This document shows positions 37,961 to 46,334 of a stretch of DNA of 64,000 nucleotides, in pieces; the stretch's first letter is position 1, and every line of letters begins with the position of its first letter. A program made the position numbers and the translations under genes. The stretch is from Bacteroidales bacterium (lineage in GTDB: Bacteria; Bacteroidota; Bacteroidia; Bacteroidales; F082): NCBI GenBank assembly GCA_030683155.1, contig JAUXMV010000005.1, forward strand, positions 32,409 to 96,408, given 5' to 3'. The notes below the pieces were generated by a model, which saw nothing but the letters and a program-made list of their open reading frames with translations, had not been told where the DNA came from and made no database searches.

Positions 37961-38652
37961 TTACGCAATTGACTTAGTGTAGTTATTTCAAAATCAAGTA
38001 TTTCACTGTGTGGCTTTGCTTCCGGGTTGAAATATACACCATCAATCCCTGCCTGTCTGGCACCTAAAATATCTACATCAAGATCATCACCGACCATAAT
38101 GCTTTCATCTTTCAATGCAGTTGTTTTATTAATCGCAAAATCAAAGATTCCTTTATCAGGTTTTTTAACACCGGCTTCCTCAGATGTTATCACTGTATCA
38201 AAATAATTCCCTAAGCCACTCACATCCAATTTTGTACGCTGAACCTCCTCAAAACCATTGGTGATAATATGCAAACTGTATTTTTTCTTCAAATAGCCGA
38301 GGGTTTCAAGAGTGCCCGGAAAAAGAAACACATTTCTGGGTGAATGAAAAAGATAAAAATCAGACAGCTTTTCTGCGAGTATTTCATCGTTGATACCAAA
38401 ATTTCTCAATGTATCGGCAAAGCGCAGACTGCTTAGTACTTCTTTCTTGAGTTCACCATTTCGGTACAACTCCCAAAGCCTGTCGTTATGAATATGATAT
38501 TCCTTCACAAAAACCTCATGTGTTGGTATACCTTTTCCGGCAAGTTCGAAAACCCTGAACATCTCTTTGATCGTAAACAATGAACTCGAATTGAAATCCC
38601 AGAGTGTATGATCGAGATCGAAAAAAATATGTTTGTATTTTTTGTGGGTCAT
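37951..38652 (-). CDS. HAD-family YjjG-type pyrimidine 5'-nucleotidase
   Basis: HAD-superfamily phosphatase of 233 aa, closest in layout to YjjG, which removes phosphate from non-canonical pyrimidine nucleotides. Motif I is FFDLDHTLWDF (nucleophile Asp), motif II is ITNGF, and motifs III and IV are KKPDKGIF and MVGDDLDVDILGARQAG. It is probably co-transcribed with the SPOUT methyltransferase, 21 nt upstream. Confidence 0.93.
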   Translation of the reverse strand: MTHKKYKHIFFDLDHTLWDFNSSSLFTIKEMFRVFELAGKGIPTHEVFVKEYHIHNDRLWELYRNGELKKEVLSSLRFADTLRNFGINDEILAEKLSDFYLFHSPRNVFLFPGTLETLGYLKKKYSLHIITNGFEEVQRTKLDVSGLGNYFDTVITSEEAGVKKPDKGIFDFAINKTTALKDESIMVGDDLDVDILGARQAGIDGVYFNPEAKPHSEILDFEITTLSQLRNYF

Positions 38653-38673
38653 AAAAAATAACGGTAAGGTTCA

Positions 38674-39213
38674 TTAAAGCATTTTGTGAAAGTGCATCAT
38701 CTGTCTCAACCACTCAAAAAGCAAAACGGAAGCCGCATGACTTACATTAAGAGATCGTGTAGGACCGGGAACAGGTATATACACGCAAAGATCAGCTTTT
38801 CCGAGCATACTGTCTCTTATTCCTCTTACCTCATTTCCAACAACAAATACAGCCTTTTCAGGGAGTTGCGTTTGATACAGGTTGGTTGAATTGGTAGAAG
38901 TTTCGAGGGCAACGATTTTGTAAGATTCAGGAATTTTACTTAAAAACATATCGTCATCACAAAACATCCAGGGTAAATTTCTGTAACTGCTAGCTGCCGC
39001 ACGCTGCAGTTTGGAAGCATTTACACTTGATTCTTCCCCTAAAAAAAATAGTTCAGCAACACCCGCATTGTCAGCAAGTCGTATCAAAGCACCCATATTA
39101 TCGGCATTCCGCAAATGATCGGCTGCCAGTAATGGCCTTGGGCAGGTTGCAAACAATTCTTCGTAGGTTTTATCTGCAAACAATTGATTGGATTTTACAT
39201 AACGAAATTCCAT
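38674..39213 (-). CDS. SPOUT (TrmH/SpoU) RNA methyltransferase
   Basis: Trefoil-knot rRNA/tRNA 2'-O-methyltransferase, 179 aa without an N-terminal substrate-binding extension. Motif 1 is NADNMGALIRLADNAG, motif 2 is VVGNEVRGI, and motif 3 is IPVPGPTRSLNVSHAASVLLFEW, with the catalytic Asn in SLNVS. The RNA target cannot be inferred; TrmH-like (tRNA G18) is possible. Confidence 0.93.
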   Translation of the reverse strand: MEFRYVKSNQLFADKTYEELFATCPRPLLAADHLRNADNMGALIRLADNAGVAELFFLGEESSVNASKLQRAAASSYRNLPWMFCDDDMFLSKIPESYKIVALETSTNSTNLYQTQLPEKAVFVVGNEVRGIRDSMLGKADLCVYIPVPGPTRSLNVSHAASVLLFEWLRQMMHFHKML

Positions 39214-39276
39214 AAAACAGAAATTTGAGTGAAATCAGTTAAATCAAGATTTCAAGATTACCATCTTTAGCTGACG

Positions 39277-39308
39277 AAAAAGGCTGCCCGGAGCAACCGT
39301 GCAGCCTT
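39277..39308 (-). terminator. Intrinsic terminator after the zinc-ribbon gene
   Basis: An 8-bp GC-rich stem (39280-39287 with 39301-39308), with a small inner CGG/CCG stem, followed on the minus strand by a run of five T (complement of 39277-39281). It ends the Nif3-zinc-ribbon unit. Confidence 0.75.
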
Positions 39309-39330
39309 AAAGACTTTCTTCATTCAGGAG

Positions 39331-40131
39331 CTAAACGTATCTCTCTGCGATATCACTGTCAACCAAAATGCGTCCACAGTATTCGCAAACGATAACTTTT
39401 TTGTGCATTCTGATATCAAGCTGATGCTGTGGTGGAATTTTGTTGAAACAACCTCCGCAGGCATCACGTTCAATCAATACAACAGCAAGGCCGTTGCGGG
39501 CATTTCCACGAATACGTTTGTAGGCCACGAGCAAACGATCTTCAATTTGCTGTTCATTCTTTTTAAGCTTTTCCAGCAAATCAAGTTCCTCTTTTTCTGT
39601 CTCCTCAACAATCGACTGAAGTTCGGATTTCTTGACAACAAGGTCAGCAGTTCTCTCTGCTAGTTTTGCTTTTGCAACACTAATTTCAGCATTTACTTCT
39701 TCAAGCTTGATGGTATACTCCCTGATGCGCTTTTCGGAGAGCTGAATTTCGAGTGTCTGAAACTCAACTTCTTTTGAAAGTGAGTCATACTCCCTGTTGT
39801 TGCGGACATTCATCTGCTGCTCTTCATATTTCTTGATAAGGGCAGTACTATCTTTCATCGAAAGTTTCTTTTCAGCAACGTTCTGATTAAGCACTACGAC
39901 CTCATTTTCAAAATTTTCTACACGCGTTTCCAATCCTGCAACCTCATCTTCAAGGTCTTGTACCTCCAAAGGAAGCTCTCCTCTGATTATGCGAATCCGG
40001 TCGATCTGCGAATCTATTTGCTGCAATGCATACAAAGCAACAAGTTTCTTTTCAACACTCAGTTCGATTTGTTCCTCAACTGACATGCTGCCATCTTCGA
40101 CCAGTTTATCAGCTTGCTTTTCTCTTGACAT
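39331..40131 (-). CDS. Coiled-coil zinc-ribbon protein (CT398/zf-RING_7 type)
   Basis: A 266-aa protein. A long antiparallel coiled coil fills residues about 25-215 (VEDEVAGLETRVENFENEV-type heptads, lysine and glutamate rich). A C4 zinc ribbon follows, with Cys225, Cys228, Cys249 and Cys252 (CGGC and CEYC). The fold matches chlamydial CT398, which binds sigma-54 and secretion components; Bacteroidota members are unstudied. It starts 5 nt after the Nif3-like stop, a pairing conserved widely in bacteria. Confidence 0.93.
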   Translation of the reverse strand: MSREKQADKLVEDGSMSVEEQIELSVEKKLVALYALQQIDSQIDRIRIIRGELPLEVQDLEDEVAGLETRVENFENEVVVLNQNVAEKKLSMKDSTALIKKYEEQQMNVRNNREYDSLSKEVEFQTLEIQLSEKRIREYTIKLEEVNAEISVAKAKLAERTADLVVKKSELQSIVEETEKEELDLLEKLKKNEQQIEDRLLVAYKRIRGNARNGLAVVLIERDACGGCFNKIPPQHQLDIRMHKKVIVCEYCGRILVDSDIAERYV

Positions 40132-40136
40132 ATTTA

Positions 40137-41246
40137 TTAAGATTTCGATTTGAAATAATATCCTACAGCGTTCGTATTCACCTCCGAAAACAGGACTGCA
40201 AAATTAGGAATTTTTTTTCTTAAAATATCAGCAATCAATTCTTTCGTAAATTGTTCTGTTTCATAATGTCCTGCATCAACAAAAAGGATCGAATTTTCGG
40301 TCTCGAAAAAATCGTGGTATTTAGCGTCAGCAGTGAGAAAAACGTCTGCTTTTGCCTTCATGGCAGCTGGCAAAAGAAATGCTCCGGAACCACCGCAAAC
40401 GGCCACTTTTTGAATCAATTTACCTGTAAAAGGAGAGTGACGGAGCACCGGAGTGCCAAAAAGTTCCATCACTAAATCAAGAAATTCTCTCTCTGTCAAT
40501 GAATTTTCGAAATTTCCAAACATACCTGCACCAACCGAATCAAAAGAGTTTTCAAGTGGATAAAGGTCGTAGGCAACTTCTTCATAGGGATGTGCTTCGA
40601 CCATTGCACGAATTACTCTTTGGGTGAGATAAGCAGGCATAATTGTTTCGATGCGCGACTCAGCTTCATACTGCAATTTGCCAATTTCTCCAACAAATGG
40701 ATTAGCCTCATTTCCAGCGCGAAATGTGCCGATTCCTTTGGTGTTGAAGCTACAGTAGTCATACTGTCCAATCTGTCCAGCTCCGGCTTCAAAAATCGCA
40801 TTTCTAACATTTTCGACATGTGATTCAGGACAAAATGTTATTAGTTTCTTTAAAATTCCATGAGATGGCTGCAGAATTTTTTGCTGCTTCAACCCAAGAA
40901 TATCAGCAATTTTTTTGTTTACTCCCTGAATGCTGTTGTCAAGATTGGTGTGCATGGCAGCGATGCTGATATTATTTCGAATTGCAAGTAAAACGACACG
41001 CTCAACATGGCTTGCTGGTGTCAGTCGTTTCAATCCTTTAAAAATTATTGGGTGATGCGAAATGATGAGTTCGCATTTTTTCTCAACAGCCTCATTAACA
41101 ACCGCTTCCGTAACATCAATACAAAGCAGTACTTTGTTCACCTGTGCGTCGGGGTCTCCTACAATTAAACCACAATTATCATAGGATTCTTGCAGTGAAA
41201 GTGGAGCAACCTCTAGAATGAAACCAAGTATTTCATTTATCTTCAT
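40137..41246 (-). CDS. Nif3-like dinuclear metal-centre hexameric protein
   Basis: A 369-aa protein of the Nif3/GTP cyclohydrolase I type 2 family. Metal ligands lie in ISHHPIIFKGLKRL, MHTNLDNS and DAGHYETEQF. The central insertion (about 125-235) is the PII-like domain seen in the long bacterial form. The exact reaction is not settled in the family. It is transcribed with the zinc-ribbon gene. Confidence 0.95.
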   Translation of the reverse strand: MKINEILGFILEVAPLSLQESYDNCGLIVGDPDAQVNKVLLCIDVTEAVVNEAVEKKCELIISHHPIIFKGLKRLTPASHVERVVLLAIRNNISIAAMHTNLDNSIQGVNKKIADILGLKQQKILQPSHGILKKLITFCPESHVENVRNAIFEAGAGQIGQYDYCSFNTKGIGTFRAGNEANPFVGEIGKLQYEAESRIETIMPAYLTQRVIRAMVEAHPYEEVAYDLYPLENSFDSVGAGMFGNFENSLTEREFLDLVMELFGTPVLRHSPFTGKLIQKVAVCGGSGAFLLPAAMKAKADVFLTADAKYHDFFETENSILFVDAGHYETEQFTKELIADILRKKIPNFAVLFSEVNTNAVGYYFKSKS

Positions 41247-41309
41247 AAGTAATAAATCATATTTTTTAACTTTTTCTCCCTTATTTTACAGGAACAAGAA
41301 ACTTTAATG

Positions 41310-41317
41310 CAAAAATA
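41310..41317 (-). promoter_or_regulatory. -7 element for the Nif3-like gene
   Basis: TATTTTTG on the minus strand matches TAnnTTTG, with a leader of about 60 nt. No clear -33. Confidence 0.4.
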
Positions 41318-41410
41318 ACGTATCAATTGGCAATTTATCAGATAATTAGAATAATTTAGCATCGGGCTTTGCATTATTTATCCTAAACATCTGGCGATGA
41401 ACTGATTTAT

Positions 41411-42475
41411 ATGAGGATTTTATTATTTCCTTTTGCAGTCATTTATCATCTTGTGCTTCTTATAAGGCACAAGCTTTTTGATATTGGAGTATTTCCTTCA
41501 GAATCATTTAATCTGCCTGTAATTTGCATTGGCAACCTAAGTTTGGGTGGAACAGGAAAAACACCACTTACAGAATATCTTGTCCGGCTTTTTATGAAGA
41601 ACCATAAAGTAGCTGTTTTAAGCCGTGGTTATAAACGAAAAACCAAAGGCTTCATTTTAGGCTCCGGCCAAATGACTTCTGATGAAGTGGGTGACGAACC
41701 GAAGCAATACATAACCAAATTTCCAAATATCACGGTTGCAGTTGATGAACAACGGCGAAGAGGTATAAAACAGTTGCTCAAACTTGAAAAACCTCCTGAA
41801 ATAATTTTACTCGACGATGCTTTTCAACATCGGTATGTAAAGTCGGGAATTAATATTCTTCTTACTGATTACCACAACTTGTATACAAAAGACTATTTGG
41901 TTCCAGCCGGAAGACTTCGCGATATCAAATCTTCAGCCAAAAGGGCTGATATTATTGTCGTAACAAAAACCCCTGCAGTATTTTCACCCTTTATTGAGCA
42001 AAGTCTTTTAGAATCGCTTAAACCAAAAAGAGGGCAGATAATTTTTTTCTCTTTCATTAAATATGGAAATCTGAAGTCTGTTAGCAAATCTAACAAACTT
42101 AGTATTCCCCGCAGTATTTCCACCATATTACTCATTACAGGTATTGAGAATCCTTATCCACTCAAAGAATATCTGAATAACAAGTGTATCGACTTGATAC
42201 ACATGTCATTTTCTGATCATCATGTTTATACCGAAAAAGAAATAAATGATATCATTTATGCCTACAACGCAATTATTGGTAGAAATAAAATCATCATTAC
42301 AACTGAGAAAGATGCGGCAAGATTGGTAGATTCTCCGTATTTTCGCAACCTTGAAAATTTGCCCCTCTTCTATCAACCAATTGAGATTGGTTTTCATCAG
42401 AGAATGGGCATCAGTTTTGATGAATATATAATTGACTATGTTAGAAAAAATCTTACAGACAAGCAGCTACATTAA
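41411..42475 (+). CDS. lpxK: Tetraacyldisaccharide 4'-kinase
   Basis: Inner-membrane kinase that phosphorylates the lipid A disaccharide at the 4' position. An N-terminal hydrophobic anchor (residues 5-18), P-loop GGTGKT (46-51), LLDDAFQHRYV and TTEKDAARL are present. Length is 354 aa. The 3' end overlaps the start of the next gene by 38 nt. Confidence 0.97.
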   Translation: MRILLFPFAVIYHLVLLIRHKLFDIGVFPSESFNLPVICIGNLSLGGTGKTPLTEYLVRLFMKNHKVAVLSRGYKRKTKGFILGSGQMTSDEVGDEPKQYITKFPNITVAVDEQRRRGIKQLLKLEKPPEIILLDDAFQHRYVKSGINILLTDYHNLYTKDYLVPAGRLRDIKSSAKRADIIVVTKTPAVFSPFIEQSLLESLKPKRGQIIFFSFIKYGNLKSVSKSNKLSIPRSISTILLITGIENPYPLKEYLNNKCIDLIHMSFSDHHVYTEKEINDIIYAYNAIIGRNKIIITTEKDAARLVDSPYFRNLENLPLFYQPIEIGFHQRMGISFDEYIIDYVRKNLTDKQLH

Positions 42476-43253
42476 GGAACAGATTAGTGCAATGCCCGAA
42501 ATAGGTATCATTTTGGGTACCGGGCTTGGCGCTCTTGTAGAAGAAATTGAAGTTGATCATGCGATTCCTTACCAGGATATACCAAATTTTCCTGTTTCGA
42601 CAGTTCATGGCCATAAAGGTCAGTTGATATTCGGTAAACTCAGTGGCAGACAGATAGTAGCTATGCAGGGTCGTTTTCATTATTATGAAGGCTACTCGAT
42701 GGAAGAAGTTACTTTTCCAGTAAGGGTGATGAAAGAGCTTGGAATAAAACTGCTTATTGTTTCAAATGCCAGTGGTGGCCTTAAACACGAGTTTGAGGTT
42801 GGTGACCTGATGTTTATTTCGGACCACATCAACCTTATGCCCAATCCTCTTATTGGAAAAAACGACGATAAATTAGGACCACGTTTTCCCGATATGAGTG
42901 AAGCTTATGACCATAAAATTCTTCAAAGTGCCCATAAAGTTGCCAGAAAAGCAGGTATTAAAGTTCATGAAGGCGTTTATGTCGCTGTTTCAGGTCCAAC
43001 TTTCGAAACACCCGCTGAGTACCATTACATTCATGTTATAGGTGGCGATGCCGTTGGTATGTCAACTGTACCTGAAGTGATTGTTGCCCGCCACATGAAT
43101 CTGCCCGTTTTTGCTGTTTCAGTCATTTCTGACCTTGGCGTAAAAGGAAAGATCGTGCAGATTTCGCATGAAGAAGTAATTGATGCCGCAGCAGCAGCAC
43201 AGCCAAAAATGACAATGATCATCAAAGAGCTTTTGAAAGAAAATATCATCTAA
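42438..43253 (+). CDS. Purine-nucleoside phosphorylase
   Basis: Trimeric-type purine nucleoside phosphorylase (271 aa), which cleaves purine nucleosides with phosphate. Motifs are IGIILGTGLGALV, MQGRFHYYEGYSMEEVTFPVRV, SNASGGL, VYVAVSGPTFETPAEYHY and GGDAVGMSTVPEVIVARH. The ATG at 42438 is used, since the N-terminal helix (LEKILQTSSYIKEQ) is family-like. This start lies inside lpxK, so translation may be coupled. Confidence 0.96.
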   Translation: MLEKILQTSSYIKEQISAMPEIGIILGTGLGALVEEIEVDHAIPYQDIPNFPVSTVHGHKGQLIFGKLSGRQIVAMQGRFHYYEGYSMEEVTFPVRVMKELGIKLLIVSNASGGLKHEFEVGDLMFISDHINLMPNPLIGKNDDKLGPRFPDMSEAYDHKILQSAHKVARKAGIKVHEGVYVAVSGPTFETPAEYHYIHVIGGDAVGMSTVPEVIVARHMNLPVFAVSVISDLGVKGKIVQISHEEVIDAAAAAQPKMTMIIKELLKENII

Positions 43254-43263
43254 ACCTTCGTCT

Positions 43264-44031
43264 TTGACTGAAATCAGAAAGAACATCTATTTTGCCTCAG
43301 ACTTTCATCTGGGCGTCCCGGATCATGACAGCAGTCTCCGCCGGGAACTGCTTTTGGTGAAATGGCTGGAAGAAATTACTCCCACAGCAAAGGAAATTTT
43401 TTTGATGGGAGATATTTTTGATTTCTGGTTTGAATATAAAACAGTGGTTCCAAAAGGGTATGTCCGTTTGCTGGGTAAGATTGCAACGCTCACTGACAAT
43501 GGCATTCCTGTTCATATTTTCAGAGGCAACCACGACCTATGGGCCTTTGATTATCTACAAAAGGAAACCGGCGCTATTTTATACCGCCGATCAATAGTGC
43601 GTGATTTTGACAGCAAAAAATTCTTTCTTTCACATGGCGATGGTTTAGGGCCCGGCGATACCGGCTATAAACTACTTAAACGTGTTTTCGAAAACCGCTT
43701 CAATCAGTTTCTTTTCAACTGGCTGCACCCCGATATTGGCACAAGGCTCGGACTATATTTTTCGCATAAAAGCAGGATAGCCAACATTGCCCGCGAACAA
43801 AAGAATGACTTCAAAATCGACATCGAGAAAGAGATGCTCTACATGTACTGCCAAAAAAAACTTGAAACGCAACCTGATATAGACTATTTTATTTTTGGTC
43901 ACCGGCATGTGCCTATAAATCATGCTTTAAACGAAAAAAGTAGGTTGATAATCCTTGGCGATTGGGTCATCAACTTTACTTATGCTGTTTTTGACGGTGA
44001 GAACCTGGAATTAAAAAAATATAATACCTGA
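43264..44031 (+). CDS. lpxH: UDP-2,3-diacylglucosamine diphosphatase (LpxH-like)
   Basis: Calcineurin-type metallophosphatase of lipid A synthesis (255 aa). The metal motifs are SDFHLG, GDIFDFWFEY, GNHD, SHGDGLG and GHRHVP. The DFWFEY and the HGDGLGPGD segments distinguish LpxH from generic phosphodiesterases. The start is TTG at 43264, ten bases after the nucleoside phosphorylase stop; the metal site begins at residue 13, so no later start fits. Confidence 0.92.
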   Translation: MTEIRKNIYFASDFHLGVPDHDSSLRRELLLVKWLEEITPTAKEIFLMGDIFDFWFEYKTVVPKGYVRLLGKIATLTDNGIPVHIFRGNHDLWAFDYLQKETGAILYRRSIVRDFDSKKFFLSHGDGLGPGDTGYKLLKRVFENRFNQFLFNWLHPDIGTRLGLYFSHKSRIANIAREQKNDFKIDIEKEMLYMYCQKKLETQPDIDYFIFGHRHVPINHALNEKSRLIILGDWVINFTYAVFDGENLELKKYNT

Positions 44032-44052
44032 GTTCTTAGTTTTTTTTAAACC

Positions 44053-45102
44053 TCATTTTCTGACAAATCTTGACGGGTCAATTTCAGGATCAACGGTAAT
44101 ATTTTCATTAAGCAGCCTCAACAACTGTTCAGTACCATAAGGGGCAAGCATGACGCCTTTTGCACCAAGACCATTCAAAATAAAAACATTGCTGTATGCA
44201 GGATGTCGGCCTGCCACAGGTCTTCTATCGGCAACTGCCGGTCTGATTCCTGCCTCATGGTTTAAGATTTCAACCGGGAAATTGATCAGTGATTTTAGCT
44301 TTTCGAGTAAATAATTTTTTGCGTTTTTGGTGGGTTCTTCGGTCAAATCATCCCAATCATAGGTGGAACCGAGTCTGTATATTTCGTTCCCCAGCGGCAA
44401 AAGAAAAATATCTTTGTTTAAAACCATTTGGGTATTAAACCCTTTAATTCTGACCGTAAGCAGCTCACCCTTCACAGGACGAAAAGGTATAAAATTGAAA
44501 AGAGGATTTTCCGAAACCCTGAAGCCTTCACAAAAAATGATTTTTTTAGCAGTAATATTTTTATAATGAATTGAATCCTCCCTTATCACCAGATTTTCTC
44601 TGTCAAAAATTTCCTCTGAAAGTAATGCATTCCTTAAAAGAAACTCTCGTAATTTTTGAACAAGCATTGCTGTATCTACCCATGCGGATTTGTTTACAAT
44701 ACCAGCGCCAAAAGTGTAATTGACATCTTCGCTTGAAAAAGGATAATTCACTTTTCCATCCGTAAATTGGTGGATGCCGGTCATGAGCGCTTTTCTTCCC
44801 CAAAGTTCAATGTCTGTTTCAGAATAGATCTTTGCAATTGTTATTTCATGAAGAAATTTTGTTTGAAGGGCTTTTTCCATTTTCTGATAAAAATCCTTTG
44901 AGGAGGTCATGTTTTGGACAGCCCTCCAGCTGAGGGTAAGATAACGAAAAACCAGTGGATTCATAATTCCGGCTGCCACACGGGATGAAGCAGATAAAAA
45001 AGGCCGGTCGATTACACTGAAGGATGCCCCTTGCTGAAACAATTGCCAGGATAGGCAACTGCCTGCCAGACCCTGACCTATGATAAGTATATCTGTTTTC
45101 AA
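44053..45102 (-). CDS. FAD-dependent oxidoreductase (DAO family)
   Basis: A 349-aa D-amino-acid-oxidase-fold flavoprotein. The N-terminal FAD-binding Rossmann motif is IIGQGLAGSCLSWQL, and the C-terminal motif is GLGAKGVMLAPYGTEQL. It resembles the C-terminal half of MnmC and glycine/sarcosine oxidases; substrate unknown. The start codon is TTG at 45102, since a stop lies six codons upstream with no ATG between. It follows GAPDH on the same strand after 49 nt. Confidence 0.9.
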   Translation of the reverse strand: MKTDILIIGQGLAGSCLSWQLFQQGASFSVIDRPFLSASSRVAAGIMNPLVFRYLTLSWRAVQNMTSSKDFYQKMEKALQTKFLHEITIAKIYSETDIELWGRKALMTGIHQFTDGKVNYPFSSEDVNYTFGAGIVNKSAWVDTAMLVQKLREFLLRNALLSEEIFDRENLVIREDSIHYKNITAKKIIFCEGFRVSENPLFNFIPFRPVKGELLTVRIKGFNTQMVLNKDIFLLPLGNEIYRLGSTYDWDDLTEEPTKNAKNYLLEKLKSLINFPVEILNHEAGIRPAVADRRPVAGRHPAYSNVFILNGLGAKGVMLAPYGTEQLLRLLNENITVDPEIDPSRFVRK

Positions 45103-45151
45103 GGCTACTTTGAGTTTCTATAATTTTAGTGATGTTTGCGAAAAAAGTTTT

Positions 45152-46177
45152 CTAGTTTGAAAACGCGCTTATCTTTTTGATCAGTTCAACCAAACGGGAA
45201 GCATATCCCATTTCGTTGTCATACCAGGCAACAACTTTAACCAACTTATTTCGTTCACCTAAAACGGCTGTTAATCCAGCATCGAAAACAGCTGAATGCG
45301 TATTGCCAATCACATCCACCGAAACAATCGGATCTTCAGTATATTGCAAAATACCTTTCAGCGGACCTTCGGCAGCGGCTTTGAATGCCGCATTGATTGC
45401 TTCAACACTTGTCGACTCACGAAGGGTGCAGGTAAGATCGGTAAGCGATCCATCCGGCACCGGAACCCTGATGCCAGCGCCACCAAGATTGCCTTTCAGA
45501 TGCGGAAAAATGCGCGTCGAAGCTTTGGCAGCTCCGGTAGTGGTTGGCACGATAGAATAAGCCGCAGCCCGACCGCGGCGCCAGTCTTTGTGGGGACCAT
45601 CCACAAGATTCTGATCTTTTGTATATGAATGCACTGTGGTTATAAAGCCTTTTTCCACACCCCAGAGTTCATCCAGTACTTTTATTAAAGGCGCCACATT
45701 ATTCGTGGTGCATGATGCATTTGAGATGACAATATCATCTGCATGGATCATATCATCGTTCACCCCGATTACGATATATTTCACATTTTCGTGTTCATCT
45801 TTTGCCGGCGCCGAGATAATAACCTTCTTCGCTCCGGATGCATGCACATGCTGCAAAGCCATTTCAGGCTCTGTGAAAAAACCAGTTGATTCGAGCACTA
45901 CGTCAATATTCAAGGCTTTCCAGGTAAGTTTTGAAGGATCAGGCTCTGAAAAAACTTTTATCACTTTATCATCTACGGTAAAAAAGTCAGTGCCACTTTT
46001 TATCTCAGCATCTAAAACCCCATGAACAGAGTCATATTTCAATAAATGGGCAAGATTCGCTGCATCCGTCAGATCGTTCACAGCTACTACTTCCATATCA
46101 TCGCGCAGCATAAGTCTTCTGAAAGTGATTCTTCCAATTCTGCCAAAACCATTGATGGCAATCTTAATTTTGTTCAT
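45152..46177 (-). CDS. gap: Glyceraldehyde-3-phosphate dehydrogenase, type I
   Basis: Glycolytic/gluconeogenic enzyme, 341 aa. It shows the NAD-binding INGFGRIGR, the catalytic Cys156 in SNASCTTN, HSYTKDQNLVDGPHKDWRRGR and WYDNEMGYASRL. Asp34 in VNDL follows the second strand, as in NAD-specific enzymes. The ATG at 46177 is used, since the 20 codons upstream contain the promoter. A symmetric sequence lies over the promoter. Confidence 0.97.
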   Translation of the reverse strand: MNKIKIAINGFGRIGRITFRRLMLRDDMEVVAVNDLTDAANLAHLLKYDSVHGVLDAEIKSGTDFFTVDDKVIKVFSEPDPSKLTWKALNIDVVLESTGFFTEPEMALQHVHASGAKKVIISAPAKDEHENVKYIVIGVNDDMIHADDIVISNASCTTNNVAPLIKVLDELWGVEKGFITTVHSYTKDQNLVDGPHKDWRRGRAAAYSIVPTTTGAAKASTRIFPHLKGNLGGAGIRVPVPDGSLTDLTCTLRESTSVEAINAAFKAAAEGPLKGILQYTEDPIVSVDVIGNTHSAVFDAGLTAVLGERNKLVKVVAWYDNEMGYASRLVELIKKISAFSN

Positions 46178-46189
46178 TAATTTTCTTTT

Positions 46190-46214
46190 GAGGCAAAGGT
46201 AGCTATTTTGCCTC
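46190..46214 (-). promoter_or_regulatory. GAPDH promoter with overlapping palindrome (candidate operator)
   Basis: The minus-strand -7 element TACCTTTG (46201 down to 46194) precedes the GAPDH ATG by 16 nt. It is embedded in a perfect inverted repeat, GAGGCAAA (46190-46197), 9-nt spacer, TTTGCCTC (46207-46214). A dimeric regulator bound here would cover the promoter. Confidence 0.55.
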
Positions 46215-46292
46215 TCGGAAAAGCCGCTAAAAGCCAAGGTAAGATTGAAGAAAAATCGTAAAAGAAATTATTAGGTTCTGTTAATTTTTTTA

Positions 46293-46300
46293 TAAATTTG
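46293..46300 (+). promoter_or_regulatory. -7 element for the S33 peptidase gene
   Basis: TAAATTTG, 34 nt before the ATG at 46335. Confidence 0.55.
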
Positions 46301-46320
46301 ACTCTGTTTGAAATCCATCG

Positions 46321-46327
46321 AAAGGAG
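46321..46327 (+). promoter_or_regulatory. Strong Shine-Dalgarno site deciding the S33 peptidase start
   Basis: AAAGGAG ends 7 nt before the ATG at 46335. Such a site is rare in this window and rules out a TTG nine codons upstream. Confidence 0.75.
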
Positions 46328-46334
46328 TGTTTTT

